NCBI GenBank assembly: GCA_046350255.1
Contig: JAXMAV010000005.1
Span: forward strand, 1 to 64,000
Direction of reading: 5' to 3'
Length of the DNA: 64,000 bases
Source of the DNA: CALDUY01 sp046350255
GTDB taxonomy: Bacteria; Planctomycetota; Planctomycetia; Gemmatales; Gemmataceae
The position numbers were made by a program, and so were the translations under genes. Position 1 is the first letter of the stretch. Each line of letters opens with the position of its first letter. Positions 26,201 through 34,686 of the stretch are shown in pieces. The notes beneath the pieces are model-generated. The model ran no database searches. It was not told where the DNA came from and was given only the letters and a program-made list of their open reading frames with translations.

Positions 26201-26702
26201 TGCAGAGATAAGGTTCTCCGCCTGCTTCGCCGACCTCGTAGATCCGCACGATGCTGGGATGCTGCAAGCGTGCTGCGGCCAGCGCCTCGGTGCGGAATCG
26301 CGACAACTCGCCCGCGGAGGCCAAATTGCCGGAGCGAATCATCTTCACCGCGACGATGCGATCCAACCGCAAATGTCTGGCCTTGTACACCACCCCCATA
26401 CCACCGCGGCCCAGGCAGTCCAGAAGGACGTATCCTGGCACCTCTTCTCGGGAACGGCCAGCAGCTGACCGGGAACTTTCTGAGTAGGCCACCGTGGCAC
26501 ACGTCTCTTCGCTAGAACCTGGATTGGCCAAACCAGAGTTCGTGGCGAGGGGTCGAATGAGTGGATCGGAGGTGAGCCGTTCCAGGGTCTGCTGGCAAGT
26601 CGTGCAGAACTCAACGTGGAACATCAGCCCAGAGCTTTCCGCAGGCGGCAAATCATCGACCAGCAGGCGTGCCAGCAACTCCTGGGTAGGGCAAGACTCC
26701 AT
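23205..26702 (-). CDS. Transmembrane Ser/Thr protein kinase with zinc finger, TPR-like and leucine-rich repeats
   Basis: About 1,165 residues from the ATG at 26702 (an AGGAG site lies upstream; a GTG at 26711 is possible). Residues 29-36 hold an H-x3-C-x2-C anti-sigma-type zinc finger. The kinase domain covers about 91-357, with glycine loop GRGGMG, lysine K120, catalytic HRDLKPAN and DFG near 234. A membrane helix lies near 385-403, followed by a charged helix. Residues 420-960 form a long helical, TPR-like region. The last 150 residues are leucine-rich repeats of the VTDAGLAHLK type. It starts 20 bp after the sigma factor gene upstream and is probably co-transcribed with it. All key kinase residues are present. 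The target and signal are unknown. Confidence 0.93.
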   Translation of the reverse strand: MESCPTQELLARLLVDDLPPAESSGLMFHVEFCTTCQQTLERLTSDPLIRPLATNSGLANPGSSEETCATVAYSESSRSAAGRSREEVPGYVLLDCLGRGGMGVVYKARHLRLDRIVAVKMIRSGNLASAGELSRFRTEALAAARLQHPSIVRIYEVGEAGGEPYLCMEYVEGESLDRLINGVPWPALQAARLVESLALAMDAAHLQGIIHRDLKPANILLARSPQDAAPKITDFGLAKILQCDQGQTESGLFLGTPSYAAPEQARAQKLPIGPHTDIYSLGAILYEILTGRPPFRGASVLETIHQMLHQDPVPPRMLNPAVPQDLEAICLKCLEKSPARRYCTARSLAEDLSRWQRHEPTQARSPGPLGRAIRWCQRHPALTAIAVVIVLALLLVSQQWRVAVKASELADRKRQEAEAATLLARNAEKEADQVRKNAVEDAAAAHAVADFLGGLFEQADPFVLTGRILGDQANTNPTALDIVNRGARRLANPDLLKEKPLIRAALLDKVGHVYLSLGEGARATPFVTEALHLRRKHLPSDHADLASSLHNAGFMQLTRGHFTTSKELFTEALAMRTRLFGARSSQAMTSKFHLAFVHTMLPGISPEPMLREVLAFQREQLREAEIQASDQVGKEALECTVTLIALCNYYSINDRFLESLPFALEAIEMVQKVANKELAALCHHIVAFRRYEALGQMTRAEQTLYKALGLLEQRVGKRHYLYIALQRELAYLHLRRHRYEEAEKAFLELEENFRTTIGGDSQRLAEMSYDTAVAIWRGSFAQAERTGDPSQRTKQAAQMERFARAAYENGKQSGLEEHRLAHFATFLAEFYLLVRPQPDCAAGEEFAREAVRLRNKLYGVGHELTNHPRQYLLLALLRQGKIDEIEKLLSVALAQEPRMRLGLNLTNAFPDAARALARAGKNKTALLVLEQAVRAGHLVQDEIHSDPAFASLRGLESFQRVFIRPPVSDPDRAAAEWVLSLGGKVDLHGVDRQISSVADLPKGQLILNEVWLEEKGAFDNGMKCFNNLKGLKTLFLKRTMVTDAGLAHLKGCKALTHLSVGYTKVTDAGLVYLKDLPALTNLGIDGTLVTESGLEQLREFQDLRDIWLCDLPLTDAGLAKLKDLKKLRFLNVRNTRVTMKGLADFHATMPNCTIDHDEGRIGPKK

Positions 26703-26721
26703 GTACGCCACTCCTGGTGCG

Positions 26722-27342
26722 TCAGACCTCGTTCACTGTCTGATCCGTACATCCCTCGAGACGTTGAATTTCTTCTCGCACCCGTTGTTGTACCTTGCAT
26801 TTGGCCGAGTAGACGGTGGCGACAAGCATGCCAAGGCGGGCGGCGGTGTCGGCCCCGGATAACCCCTCCAGGGTAGTCAGCCGGAAGGCGTCCCATTGGC
26901 GAGGGGGAACCTGAGGGCGGACACGTCTCAGCGCTTCTTCAAGCAATTCCTGATCGTAAGCCGATTCCAGTTGCCGAACCAGTTCCTCGCGAGCCTCGAC
27001 GTTCTGGAGCAGACGTAAGACATCGCTGTCACCACTGCCCCGATCAGGCCGGCGCTCGTCGAGATAATCGAGGAGGGCATGGTGAGTCACAGTCTTCAGC
27101 CAGGCACGGAAGCTACGAGTTGGGTCGTAGTGGAACTTGCGTATTTTGACGGTCAGTTTGGCAAAGACAATCTGGGTGACGTCCTCAGCATCGGCGGCCT
27201 GGAGCGAATAGGTCCGGCAAAAGGCTAAAATTGCGGGACGGTAGCGGCGCACAAACTCCTGCCAGGCCACCCCGTCGTTCGGCTGGTTTCGGAGCTTGCC
27301 CAGCAACGTTGCGCTGGTTGCCTCCGGTTCCCGATCGCCCAT
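26722..27342 (-). CDS. ECF-type RNA polymerase sigma factor
   Basis: Region 2 shows FVRRYRPAILAFCRTYSLQAADAEDVTQ followed by the FRAWLKTVTHHALLDYLD helix; region 4 shows WDAFRLTTLEGLSGADTAARLGMLVATVYSAKCKVQQRVREE. The ATG at 27342 gives 206 residues, the usual size; an ATG at 27378 would add 12. It lies just upstream of the kinase, whose zinc-finger N-terminus resembles an anti-sigma domain, so the kinase may control this factor (inference from context). Confidence 0.92.
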   Translation of the reverse strand: MGDREPEATSATLLGKLRNQPNDGVAWQEFVRRYRPAILAFCRTYSLQAADAEDVTQIVFAKLTVKIRKFHYDPTRSFRAWLKTVTHHALLDYLDERRPDRGSGDSDVLRLLQNVEAREELVRQLESAYDQELLEEALRRVRPQVPPRQWDAFRLTTLEGLSGADTAARLGMLVATVYSAKCKVQQRVREEIQRLEGCTDQTVNEV

Positions 27343-27818
27343 AACCCCGCGCTCCTGGTGACCAGGATTTCCGGTCATCAACGTTACACAAACCGACAGC
27401 CCTTTTCCTTGCGAATGATACCTCAAGGCGAAATGGGCAACAATGTTCTAGTCGAGGATTTCTCGGCCAGACCGACCACCCAAAGGCGGGATGCCGGCTA
27501 ACCCCCGCCGGGCACGGCGTTGGCGCCTGTCTTTAGGGTGATGAGGCCAGGAAAGGAAGTTCGGATCCGGCCCTCAGGCTTCTCATGCAGTGCAGGATCG
27601 TTTTGAGGTCGATCAGGAGTTCAGCAACCTCGTCTTCGAGGTCAGAAACGGACCCCGGCACGAAGTTCGCCACCTTGCTTACTTGGCCCACGCCATACCC
27701 ACTCGACCTGGTTCTATTTCCGGCTGTAGGCTGGAAGTTCCTCAAGGCCAAGGCGTGCATAGTCCGCAAGGACGCGCCGGATGGAGGTCCCCACGAAAAA
27801 TGGGTTCTCCCGCAAAGT
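27343..27818. other. Intergenic stretch between sigma factor and IS1182-type element
   Basis: I see no convincing gene in these 476 bases. A 78-codon minus-strand frame at 27533-27769 overlaps an equally long plus-strand frame and shows no recognisable family. The promoter of the sigma-kinase operon should lie at the left end, but I cannot point to clear boxes. Confidence 0.5.
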
Positions 27819-27840
27819 TGATACTGCTGGCGAATTCACG
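27819..27840 (+). repeat. Left terminal inverted repeat of the IS1182-type element
   Basis: Twenty-two bases identical to the reverse complement of 29484-29505. The transposase frame's terminal TGA (27836-27838) lies inside it. Confidence 0.85.
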
Positions 27841-29423
27841 CGGCGGTAGCCATGGGGATCATCAACCTGGCGAAGGCCGACGTCCGGGTTTGCTCGCGGG
27901 GCTTCTGGGCCAGCCAGTCACCAATGCACCATTCATCGCGGACGCGGTGGCCAGGTGCTGTAGCGCGTCTTGGCCTCCCCGGCGTACCGCGACCGCCGCA
28001 AGCCGCACGCTGACCCCTTGAGAGATCGTGCCCTCGACCCCGGCGCGTTTCCCGTAGTCCTCCTTGTACTCCACCGTCTTCTCCGCGCCCGCCGCCTCAG
28101 CGCTCGTACTGCTCGGGCGGATCGTCACCGACCGCCGCGTCCCCTTCCGCATTTCTCCTTGCTGGGGCAAGCCCGCAGTCCCTCGCCAAGAACTTCACCT
28201 TGATCACCTCGTTGTCGCGTCCGTCCACGCCGGGGGCCGGCCGCTGCTCGTCCGACCTTCCGGGCACGTCAGGCGCTGGCGTTCCAGTCACGCGGAAGTC
28301 CCCGGCCGCGAAACCCTGGCGCAGCGGGCAACCGGTGATGGTCCGCCCGCGTCGCCCGACCAGATCTACCCCGAACTCCTGCCGGCTCTTGACCAGCAGT
28401 TCGGCATCGGCGTAGCCGGTGTCCGCCAGATGCTTGCCCGGCAGCAAGCCCTGGCCTCCAGCCCTCGTGGATCACCGGCGTCATGTCACCGTCGGCGACC
28501 GGTGCCGGCGTCGTCTCGACGTGCGTGATCAGGTGCGGCGCATCACCCTCGCAGGTCTCCGTCAGGTGGACCTTGTAGCCGACCCAGGTCGTCATGTCCT
28601 GCGGGCGTAGCGGGCCCGGGGTCGTACGGCGAGCTGATGAATTGCCTCGCCGGGGGAGCCCTCCGCCTCGGCGCCCGGCGCAGCTCGCCCGGTAGAACTG
28701 CTGCAGCCAGACGGGCAGCGTCCTCGCCGCCGGCACGTCCCCCAGCCACGGCACGAGCGTCCGGGCGCATCCAGCGCCGCCAGCAAGGGCGGCCGTCCTC
28801 GCCGACCTGGCAGGTGAAGGCGCGCGCTGCTCCTCGCCGGTGGGGAGGCGCGACGCACGCGCACGCCGGCCATGGCGCTTCAGCCAGGCGGCCTGGCTGT
28901 TGGCCGCGAGCCACCGGGGCGGCCACGGCCAGGACATCGAGGGCGTGACGGCCTCCCGGACGCAGAGAAGTCGGTTGATGGCGCGACGCGGCCCAGGACG
29001 TGGGTGGAGTCGATGCGTTGCCGGCCGCGAGCCTTCAGCTGGCCCTGGCGCGGCAGCAGTCCAGCACGGCGTCGAGCAGGCGCTCGCGCCGGCGAGGAGT
29101 CGGGCGCGGCCTCGCACAGGACAAGCCGTCGAAGCCGGGGTCGGTCAGGTCGAGGCCGAGTGTACTTCCAGTCGATGCGCTTACGGACGGCATCGGCGGC
29201 CTGTCCGATCGGAGAGGTCTTCGATGAACTGGAAGACGTGACGAGGGCCAGACGCCAGGGCCTCGGCGGGCCGGCCGCGCGGGGTAGAGGGGGCGAAGTC
29301 GCCGTCGGTGAAAACGGTGCCGAGCGAGTCGCGCGGGGCGATGGAGACGTTGTCGCCGGGGAAGCGCGGGCGACCCGCGGTTTCATCGGGAACCTCCGCG
29401 AGCGGTTCGGTTCGCAAGGACAT
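27836..29423 (-). pseudogene. IS1182-family transposase, several frameshifts
   Basis: The N-terminus reads MSLRTEPLAEVPDETAG in one frame, then LGTVFTDGDF and FQFIEDLSDR. The next piece (QAADAVRKRIDWKY) is in a second frame and INRLLCVREA in another. Further conserved stretches occur as TTWVGYKVHLTETCEGDAP, then LPGKHLADTGYADAELLVKS in a different frame, then EYKEDYGKRAGVEGTISQGV in yet another. The C-terminus (AQKPREQTRTSAFARLM) switches frame once more and stops inside the left inverted repeat. At least five frame changes are needed to read it through, so no active transposase is made. The family call rests on the order of these motifs. Confidence 0.85.
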
Positions 29424-29483
29424 GGTAGATCTCGGGAGGTGTAACGAGGGGACCGGACCAGGATATTCTACGCGCCGGTCCCT

Positions 29484-29505
29484 CGTGAATTCGCCAGCAG
29501 TATCA
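29484..29505 (-). repeat. Right terminal inverted repeat of the IS1182-type element
   Basis: Perfect inverted copy of 27819-27840, 61 bases upstream of the transposase start codon. Confidence 0.85.
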
Positions 29506-29559
29506 AAGTTGGTGACGACGGGATAGCCTTCTGACGTCGCCCCCTTCCATTCGATTCGA

Positions 29560-29631
29560 TCACCCTGCCTTGCGGACCCGCGCGCGGAGGAGTCGCAACC
29601 CCGCCCGCCCATACATCTGCCGCTTGATCAC
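29560..29631 (-). pseudogene. C-terminal fragment of an ISL3-family transposase
   Basis: Reads V-IKRQMYGRAGLRLLRARV-RKAG-stop, the end of ISL3 (IS204/IS1001/IS1165) transposases. Its missing upstream part is found more than 3 kb away at 32696-33060, ending with EPWSNGPVEGQVNRLK-V. Joining the two at the shared GTG codon restores the family motif NRLKVIKRQMYGR. The gene was therefore split by the element at 29632-32698. Confidence 0.85.
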
Positions 29632-29770
29632 TTTTACTCGACCAACACACTGCCCCCGTCGAGACGCCCCGTACCTCGGCGAATACTCTGCCAGTGATCC
29701 CGCTCGCTGTGCTGCTCGACCTGGCGCGTCAGGTCGAGCGCCTTCGGGCCGCTTCCTGCGGAGGTCCCTC

Positions 29771-29952
29771 ATGCCGGACGATCGCGACCGACGGCTCCCC
29801 CCCGCCCCCAGACCGTCAATCCTGTCCTGAACCAACTCTGGCAGAGCCTGCCCCAGGACGATCAACGGCAGGTCCTGCGCGTCCTCGGCCGACTCGTCGC
29901 TCGTCTCGTCCGGCCCGACAAGACCGAGGAGGCGAACGATGAACGCCATTGA
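29771..29952 (+). pseudogene. Small gene ahead of the recombinase, probably frameshifted
   Basis: A frame ending at 29952 reads NPVLNQLWQSLPQDDQRQVL, then GRLVARLVRP, and its stop overlaps the recombinase start by 14 bases, so the two are probably translationally coupled. The only ATG nearby (29771, MPDDRDRRLPP) is in another frame. The frames meet at a run of seven C near 29797-29803, so a one-base change there probably broke the gene. Small proteins of this kind often precede planctomycete recombinase genes (recalled, not searched). Function unknown. Confidence 0.5.
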
Positions 29953-32111
29953 CATCGGCTTGTCACTCAGTCGTGCTTCTGCTGCCCACCCCAAGATCCG
30001 GCCTGACCATTTCAACCGCCTGGCCGTCGTCTACGTCCGCCAGTCCACCCCTCGCCAGGTCATCGAGAACCGGGAGTCGACCGCCCTGCAGAATCAGCTC
30101 TCCGGACGCGCGGGCGCTCTGGGCTGGCGCGAGGATCGCATCCTGGTCATCGACGACGATCTGGGTCAGAGCGGCAGTTCCGCCGCCGACCGCGTCGGCT
30201 TCCAACGGTTGCTCGCCGAGGTGGGCCTCAACCACGTCGGTCTCATCCTCGGCTCGGAGATGAGCCGCCTTGCGCGTTCCTGCAAGGACTGGTATCAGCT
30301 CCTTGAACTGGCTGCCGTCTTCGGCGTACTCCTCGCCGATCAGGACGGCCTGTACGACCCCGGCGACTACAACGACCGCCTCCTGCTCGGGCTGAAGGGG
30401 ACGACTAGCGAGGCCGAGCTCCACGTCCTGCGCGGCCGCCTGTTACAGGGCAAACGCAACAAGGCCCGCCGCGGCGAGCTCCACAGCACCCCGCCATTCG
30501 GTTACATCCGCCTCCCATCCGGGGAGCCGGCCATCGACCCGGATGAACAGGTGCGCTCCGTCGTCCGCCTGATCTTCGAGAAGTTCACTGAACTGGGCAG
30601 CGTGCGTGGGGTGGTCCTCTATCTCCTTCGCCACTCCATCCGGTTGCCTATCCGCCCCTGCTACGGGCCGAACCGTGGGCAACTCGAGTGGCGCGCTCCC
30701 AACCCGGCCACGGTCCACAACATGCTGTCGCACCCCATGTACGCTGGGGCGTACTGTTACGGCCGGTCCTACATGGATCCGCGCCGCAAGGTGCCAGGCC
30801 GCCGGCATACCGGGCATGTCCGTCGGCCGAGGGGCGAGTGGGAGGTCTTGATCCGCGACCGGGTGCCGGCCTACATCACCTGGGAGGAGTACGAGGCCAA
30901 CCAGCGGCGTTTGCTGGGGAATCGGTCCTGGTTCAAGTCATCGGGGGCACTGCGGTGCGGCGCTGCTGGCGGGCCTGGTCGCCTGTTCCTGCGGCTGGAA
31001 GATGACTGTGCATTATCATGGCAAATCGAAGTCGCCGCGGTACATCTGCCACCAGAGCGATCCGGTATTCGGGGCCGAGCGGCGCTGCCCGACCGTATCG
31101 GCACGCGGGCTGGATGAAATGTTCGTCCGGCTGGTATTGCAGGCGCTGCGGCCGGCGGCCGTGGAGTTGAGCCTGTCGGCCACGGATGACATCCAGCGTG
31201 AGGCCGAGCGCCTCCAGACGCACCGGCAGCAACAACTGGAGCGGGCCCGCTATGAGGCCGAGCGGGCCGAGCGCCAGTATCAGATGTGCGAGCCGGACAA
31301 CCGGCTGGTGGCCCGGGAACTGGAGCGGCGGTGGGAGGCCGCGCTACGCGAACACCAGCGGTTGACCGAGGAGGACGCCCGCCGCCAGCAGGACCAGTCG
31401 GGACCGTTGTCGGAGGCCGACCGCCAACGGGTACGGGCGCTGGCGGCCGATTTGCCGACGCTGTGGGAGACAGCGGGGCCGGCCGATCGCAAGGAGATCG
31501 TGCGCCGGCTGATCGACCGGGTGGAGGTGAAGACGAACCGAGCCGAGACGAGGCGGGTGACGATCCGGTGGGCCGGCGGTGGCATCAGCCAGTACGAGGT
31601 CACCCGGCCGGTGGGGAGCTACAGGCACCTGCAGGACTTCGATCGGCTGGTGGCCCGTGTTCAGGAGTTGCGCGCCCTCGGCCGGATGTCCGGGGAGATC
31701 GCATCGACCCTGAACGCCGAGGGCTTCCGCACCCCCCGGCGCGATCAGCGGTTCACGGCAGAGAAGGTGCGGCAACTCGTCCTCCGCTGCGGCTTGCGCC
31801 CGCGCCGGCAGCCCGTGTCGCGTGAGAGCGTGCGCCTGGGGCCCGACGAGAGGTGGATGACGGACCTGGCCACCGAGCTGGCGATCCCGGTGGTCACGCT
31901 CACGGCGTGGTGCCGCAAGGGGTGGGTACAGGCCCGCAAGATAAACACGCCGGAGCCGCGTTGGGCCGTGTGGGTCGGCGGCCGCGAGAAGGAGCGGATG
32001 CGGCGGTTGAGTGCCGGTCGCGCCGGCGGCCTGAAGTATCCGTACCCGGTGGAACTGACGATGCCCGCGACCGATCGGAAGCGAGAGAGCGGCGCACGGA
32101 AAGGAGGATGA
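29939..32111 (+). pseudogene. Large serine recombinase, one frameshift
   Basis: The first frame (29939-31117) gives the resolvase catalytic domain with YVRQST (nucleophile S36) and EMSRLARSCKDW, then the recombinase domain (GELHSTPPFGYIRLP; HNMLSHPMYAGAY; ITWEEYEANQRRLL). Near 30956 the reading shifts by one base. The second frame (to 32111) continues ALLAGLVACSCGWKM, the zinc-ribbon region, and a long coiled coil (DIQREAERLQTHRQQQLERA), then a DNA-binding C-terminus with IASTLNAEGFRTPRR. Without the shift it would be about 723 residues. The first zinc pair reads CSC rather than CxxC. It most likely catalysed insertion of the element it lies in. Confidence 0.85.
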
Positions 32112-32695
32112 TGTGTGGATCACGTCGCTTCCTGGTAAGGCCCATATCAGGAAGCGACGGGGGGCGTCGCTCCGGCAAACGGTGGGTGATGAATTCAGGG
32201 ACACCGATTGTCTTGTTTTCAATGTGCCAGAACGACGCCAGCGTGAGGCGTTGGGCCCACGAACCGACCAGTTGCCGGTGGAGGCGAGAGCGTGCCATCG
32301 ACGGTGTTAATGTGGTCCAGTCCCGACACGACACCTCCGGTCGAGCATGGTGCCAGTGTGGCGCTAATCAAGGACAGCAATCGGGGTTGGCTCGGTCAAC
32401 GGCTACATCAACCGCGCAGCAACACTCACGGGCCAGAACAGGCACGATGGCCGGGTCACCGAGCCGAGTCACTTCGCTCGTCAGGATGCATTTCAATGAA
32501 GTGGTAGGATGGATAAGGGAACGAGAGCAACGACGTGACCGATCGGAGGGCCCGCTTACAGGAGGAGGGGAAACAACGGACAACAGAAGGATTTTATGGA
32601 CCACTGGTTGCCGAAGTGAGGCAGCCCCGACAAATGCATGCCAGCTGTGGAGAAGCGAGAGACGGCCCGAGACAATGGAGGTTTTATGTCTACCG
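32112..32695. other. Non-coding tail of the recombinase element
   Basis: About 580 bases between the recombinase stop and the right junction. Several overlapping frames exist on both strands but none shows a family motif, a good start or plausible composition. I see no gene and no inverted repeat matching the left end. Confidence 0.5.
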
Positions 32696-33060
32696 CACCT
32701 TCAAACGGTTCACCTGACCTTCGACCGGGCCGTTACTCCACGGTTCCGTCAGCGCCGCCGCCACTGCCGCCTCATCCTGACGCAGGCTGTTGGCGAACGA
32801 CCTCCACTCCGCGCAGCCCGATCCTGTTGCCCTGGTCAGCCAGTCCGCAAACGACGCCGTTCCTAACTTCTGTACCTGGTCCGCGAACTCCGCCGCCAGG
32901 TCCAGCCCCTCCCGCAACCCGGCGTCCCCGGCACGGAGGCGATCGATATGCCCTTGTTCCTCGGCTGTCCGGTCTTCCACCCGGCGGATGAACTCGAAGG
33001 CCAACTTTCGGGCCGACGGGGGCGGTGGCGGGGCCGGCGGCTTTACAGGTCCGACGCGCG
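32696..33060 (-). pseudogene. Middle fragment of an ISL3-family transposase, interrupted
   Basis: Reads PPPPSARKLAFEFIRR, TAEEQGHIDRLRAG, then ADWLTRATGSG and EPWSNGPVEGQVNRLKV, the last third of an ISL3-family transposase. It breaks off after the GTG codon at the recombinase element junction; the last residues lie at 29560-29631. Upstream of about 33060 the family match ends and a stop lies in frame, so the N-terminal zinc-finger and HTH part is lost or badly decayed. Confidence 0.8.
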
Positions 33061-33202
33061 GGCCGGGTGGGCACGAATGGCACCCGCTTCAGGTCGGTCC
33101 GTTCGCAGATCGGCTTGCACAATTCTGCCCAAAATGTGGAAAGACTCGCACATGACCAAGGAACTGACGAACCGGAACCCACCACGCCCGGCCGCCCGGC
33201 GC

Positions 33203-33625
33203 CTACTTCCGCACGCGGGTAAAGATCAGCGTGCGCGACCCGTTCCCCGGACCCGAGATGAACCGCGTCGGCCTCCGGTCGGGTCCACCGCCGATGACCA
33301 GCAGGGTGTCGCCCGCCAGCCGGTACAGGCACTTGTTGTCCGGCATCGCGTTGCTCAACCCCACCCAGTCGAAGTGGCGGTCGGCCTCCCCCTCCGGAAA
33401 GGTCATCTTCCCGGCCCAAAGCGGCCTCACCACCCCACCCTCGGCAATGGCCACCTCGACCGAATCCCTCCCCAGCCGCATTACCAGCGAGTGGGTGTCG
33501 GAGAGGTCCGCCCTCCACTCGCCGGCAAGCGACTCCCGGGGCTGGGCGGAGGCCGAGAGCGTCAGGCAAGCGGCCACCGCGATGGCGAGGAAATGCGGGC
33601 TCAGGGCGAGATGGGTGGTCCTCAT
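33203..33625 (-). CDS. Small exported TIGR03067-type protein
   Basis: The ATG at 33625 gives 140 residues with a signal peptide ending near SASAQP. SLAGEWRADLSD at the start of the mature part and YRLAGDTLLVIGGG with PTRFISGPGNGSRTLIFTRVRK at the end match the planctomycete TIGR03067 pattern (a small beta-sandwich of unknown function). It diverges from the plus-strand gene beginning at 33730. Intact in spite of the mobile-element debris beside it. Confidence 0.75.
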   Translation of the reverse strand: MRTTHLALSPHFLAIAVAACLTLSASAQPRESLAGEWRADLSDTHSLVMRLGRDSVEVAIAEGGVVRPLWAGKMTFPEGEADRHFDWVGLSNAMPDNKCLYRLAGDTLLVIGGGPDRRPTRFISGPGNGSRTLIFTRVRK

Positions 33626-33729
33626 GCGGGGGCTCCGTGGTTCCTGGGCGATCACAGCCCGCGTATATCATTCGTTCCAAAGGGGTGCAACGCGACTCGA
33701 CTCTGGGACGATCATTCAGCGGGGAAGCC

Positions 33730-34014
33730 GTGAGCTGGGCAGAACGCATCGCCGTCAAGGTCGGCGACAGGGTCGCGGTTTCCGCCCGCTGGCTCCGTAG
33801 CACGGCGCAATACACCGGGGAAATCTGCTTCGCCAGGGGCACGGTCACGGAACTGCGCGACCTGGGCGGCCTGACCATCGCCAGCGTAGCTTGGGACGGA
33901 AGCCCCGAGGACGTGCCGGAGCGGATGAACGTGCGCAACCTTTCGCGGGTAACGGAGCGTGGGGTTCTCGACCATGACCGACGCCGCCCAGATTGCGCTC
34001 ACCTTCTGCCGTGA
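33730..34014 (+). CDS. Hypothetical protein, 94 residues
   Basis: I choose the GTG at 33730; the frame is open upstream but loses character. VGDRVAVSARWLR, YTGEICFARGTVTEL and LGGLTIASVAWDG suggest a small SH3-like beta-barrel. The last 41 bases overlap the next gene, and the C-terminal residues there look unconserved. First of three overlapping plus-strand genes. Function unknown. Confidence 0.55.
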   Translation: MSWAERIAVKVGDRVAVSARWLRSTAQYTGEICFARGTVTELRDLGGLTIASVAWDGSPEDVPERMNVRNLSRVTERGVLDHDRRRPDCAHLLP

Positions 34015-34357
34015 ATGCCTCAACTGGCGGATGCCCGTTGACCGCCGGTTCGGCCAGCAGAACCGGAACCCGCACGGCAACCCGTCGAAGGCCTGGACCC
34101 CCTATGTCTTCGACCACGACGGCAAGCACGGCCAGTTCCACTACACCGACCTGAACGCCGTCATGGCAGCGGTGCGAGCGAGGTGCGATCAGCACGGCGG
34201 GATCGCCGTTCTCGGCTTCGGCAAGCGCAAACAGTTTAGCGCAGCCGTTGAGGTCTGGGAGGTTGATGCCTATGGCGAAATTGAGCATGACAACCCATGC
34301 CATGCACACCTCACGGCGTACGTCGAGGTCAGCCGGGAACTGAAGGCGGCCAAATGA
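33974..34357 (+). CDS. Hypothetical protein, 127 residues
   Basis: The ATG at 33974 begins MTDAAQIALTFCRECLNW. The body (FDHDGKHGQFHYTDLNAVMAAV) and the neutral, well-mixed composition look like a genuine soluble protein; small proteins of this kind recur in planctomycete genomes with a short protein like the next one. Its TGA overlaps the next ATG (ATGA). No known domain recognised. Confidence 0.6.
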   Translation: MTDAAQIALTFCRECLNWRMPVDRRFGQQNRNPHGNPSKAWTPYVFDHDGKHGQFHYTDLNAVMAAVRARCDQHGGIAVLGFGKRKQFSAAVEVWEVDAYGEIEHDNPCHAHLTAYVEVSRELKAAK

Positions 34358-34686
34358 CCGACCAGTTCCCCGGCCTCGCCGTCGATTGCCCCCTTCCCCC
34401 TGACATGCTTCTCGCCTTCGGCTACCCCGGCACCGACACCCTCGACTTCTCCGCGACACAGACGCGGGCCATCATCATTAATCTCGCTAACCCCCAGCTC
34501 CAGGTGGTCGCCAAGGGCAAGCTATCGCTGAAACTCGGCTCCGCCACTGCGTTCGAGAACGTCGTGGGCGGAAGTCAAAACGACACGCTACAGGGCACTG
34601 GGGCCGCGAATATCCTCGTCGGTGGACCTGGCAACGATAAGCTTGTTGGCGGTGCCGATTACCAGGTGCTTCTTGCCGCCGAATAA
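34354..34686 (+). pseudogene. Chimeric ORF: start of a small protein joined to RTX-like repeats
   Basis: Begins with the ATGA overlap, so its start belongs to the small gene cluster. Residues 1-26 (MTDQFPGLAVDCPLPPDM) fit that cluster. From about residue 27 the sequence becomes TDTLDFSATQTRAI, then FENVVGGSQNDTLQG and LVGGPGNDKLVGG, a calcium-binding repeat stretch from a large exported protein. It ends after only two repeats, with no export signal. Probably a recombination scar in which an RTX-gene fragment replaced the end of a small gene. A short functional fusion is less likely. Confidence 0.6.

Larger units (their letters stand above)
27819..29505 (-). mobile_element. Degenerate IS1182-family insertion sequence
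   Basis: An element of 1,687 bp is bounded by perfect 22-bp inverted repeats (27819-27840 and 29484-29505) that both start tgatactgct when read inward. The four bases aagt lie directly outside both ends (27815-27818 and 29506-29509) and may be a target duplication. Inside is a broken transposase on the minus strand. The size fits an IS1182-family element with one transposase of about 520 residues. Confidence 0.85.
29632..32698 (+). mobile_element. 3.07-kb serine-recombinase element inserted in an ISL3 transposase gene
   Basis: Both junctions carry the trinucleotide CAC (29629-29631 on the left, 32696-32698 on the right), the only shared bases besides short A/T matches. Removing one CAC and everything between recreates an open transposase frame across the site. 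The element carries a small gene, a large recombinase gene (frameshifted) and about 580 bp with no recognisable gene. I see no terminal inverted repeats, which fits site-specific integration by a serine recombinase rather than DDE transposition. Confidence 0.75.

Noticed and set aside
27533..27769. A 78-codon minus-strand frame between sigma factor and IS element
   Set aside because: No recognisable motif, no clear ribosome-binding site, and an equally long frame opposite.
22490..32111. Assembly error as the general cause of all frameshifts
   Set aside because: Not excluded for single sites, but the 21.6-kb frame and all long host genes are intact, while damage is confined to mobile elements and one regulatory locus. 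That pattern fits real decay better.
31853..32866. A 337-codon plus-strand frame running across the recombinase end and the element junction
   Set aside because: It is out of frame with the recombinase C-terminus, crosses the junction into the antisense of the ISL3 fragment, and shows no motif.
32772..33938. A 388-codon minus-strand frame
   Set aside because: It overlaps the ISL3 fragment, the TIGR03067 gene and the small plus-strand genes in other frames and has no family match of its own.
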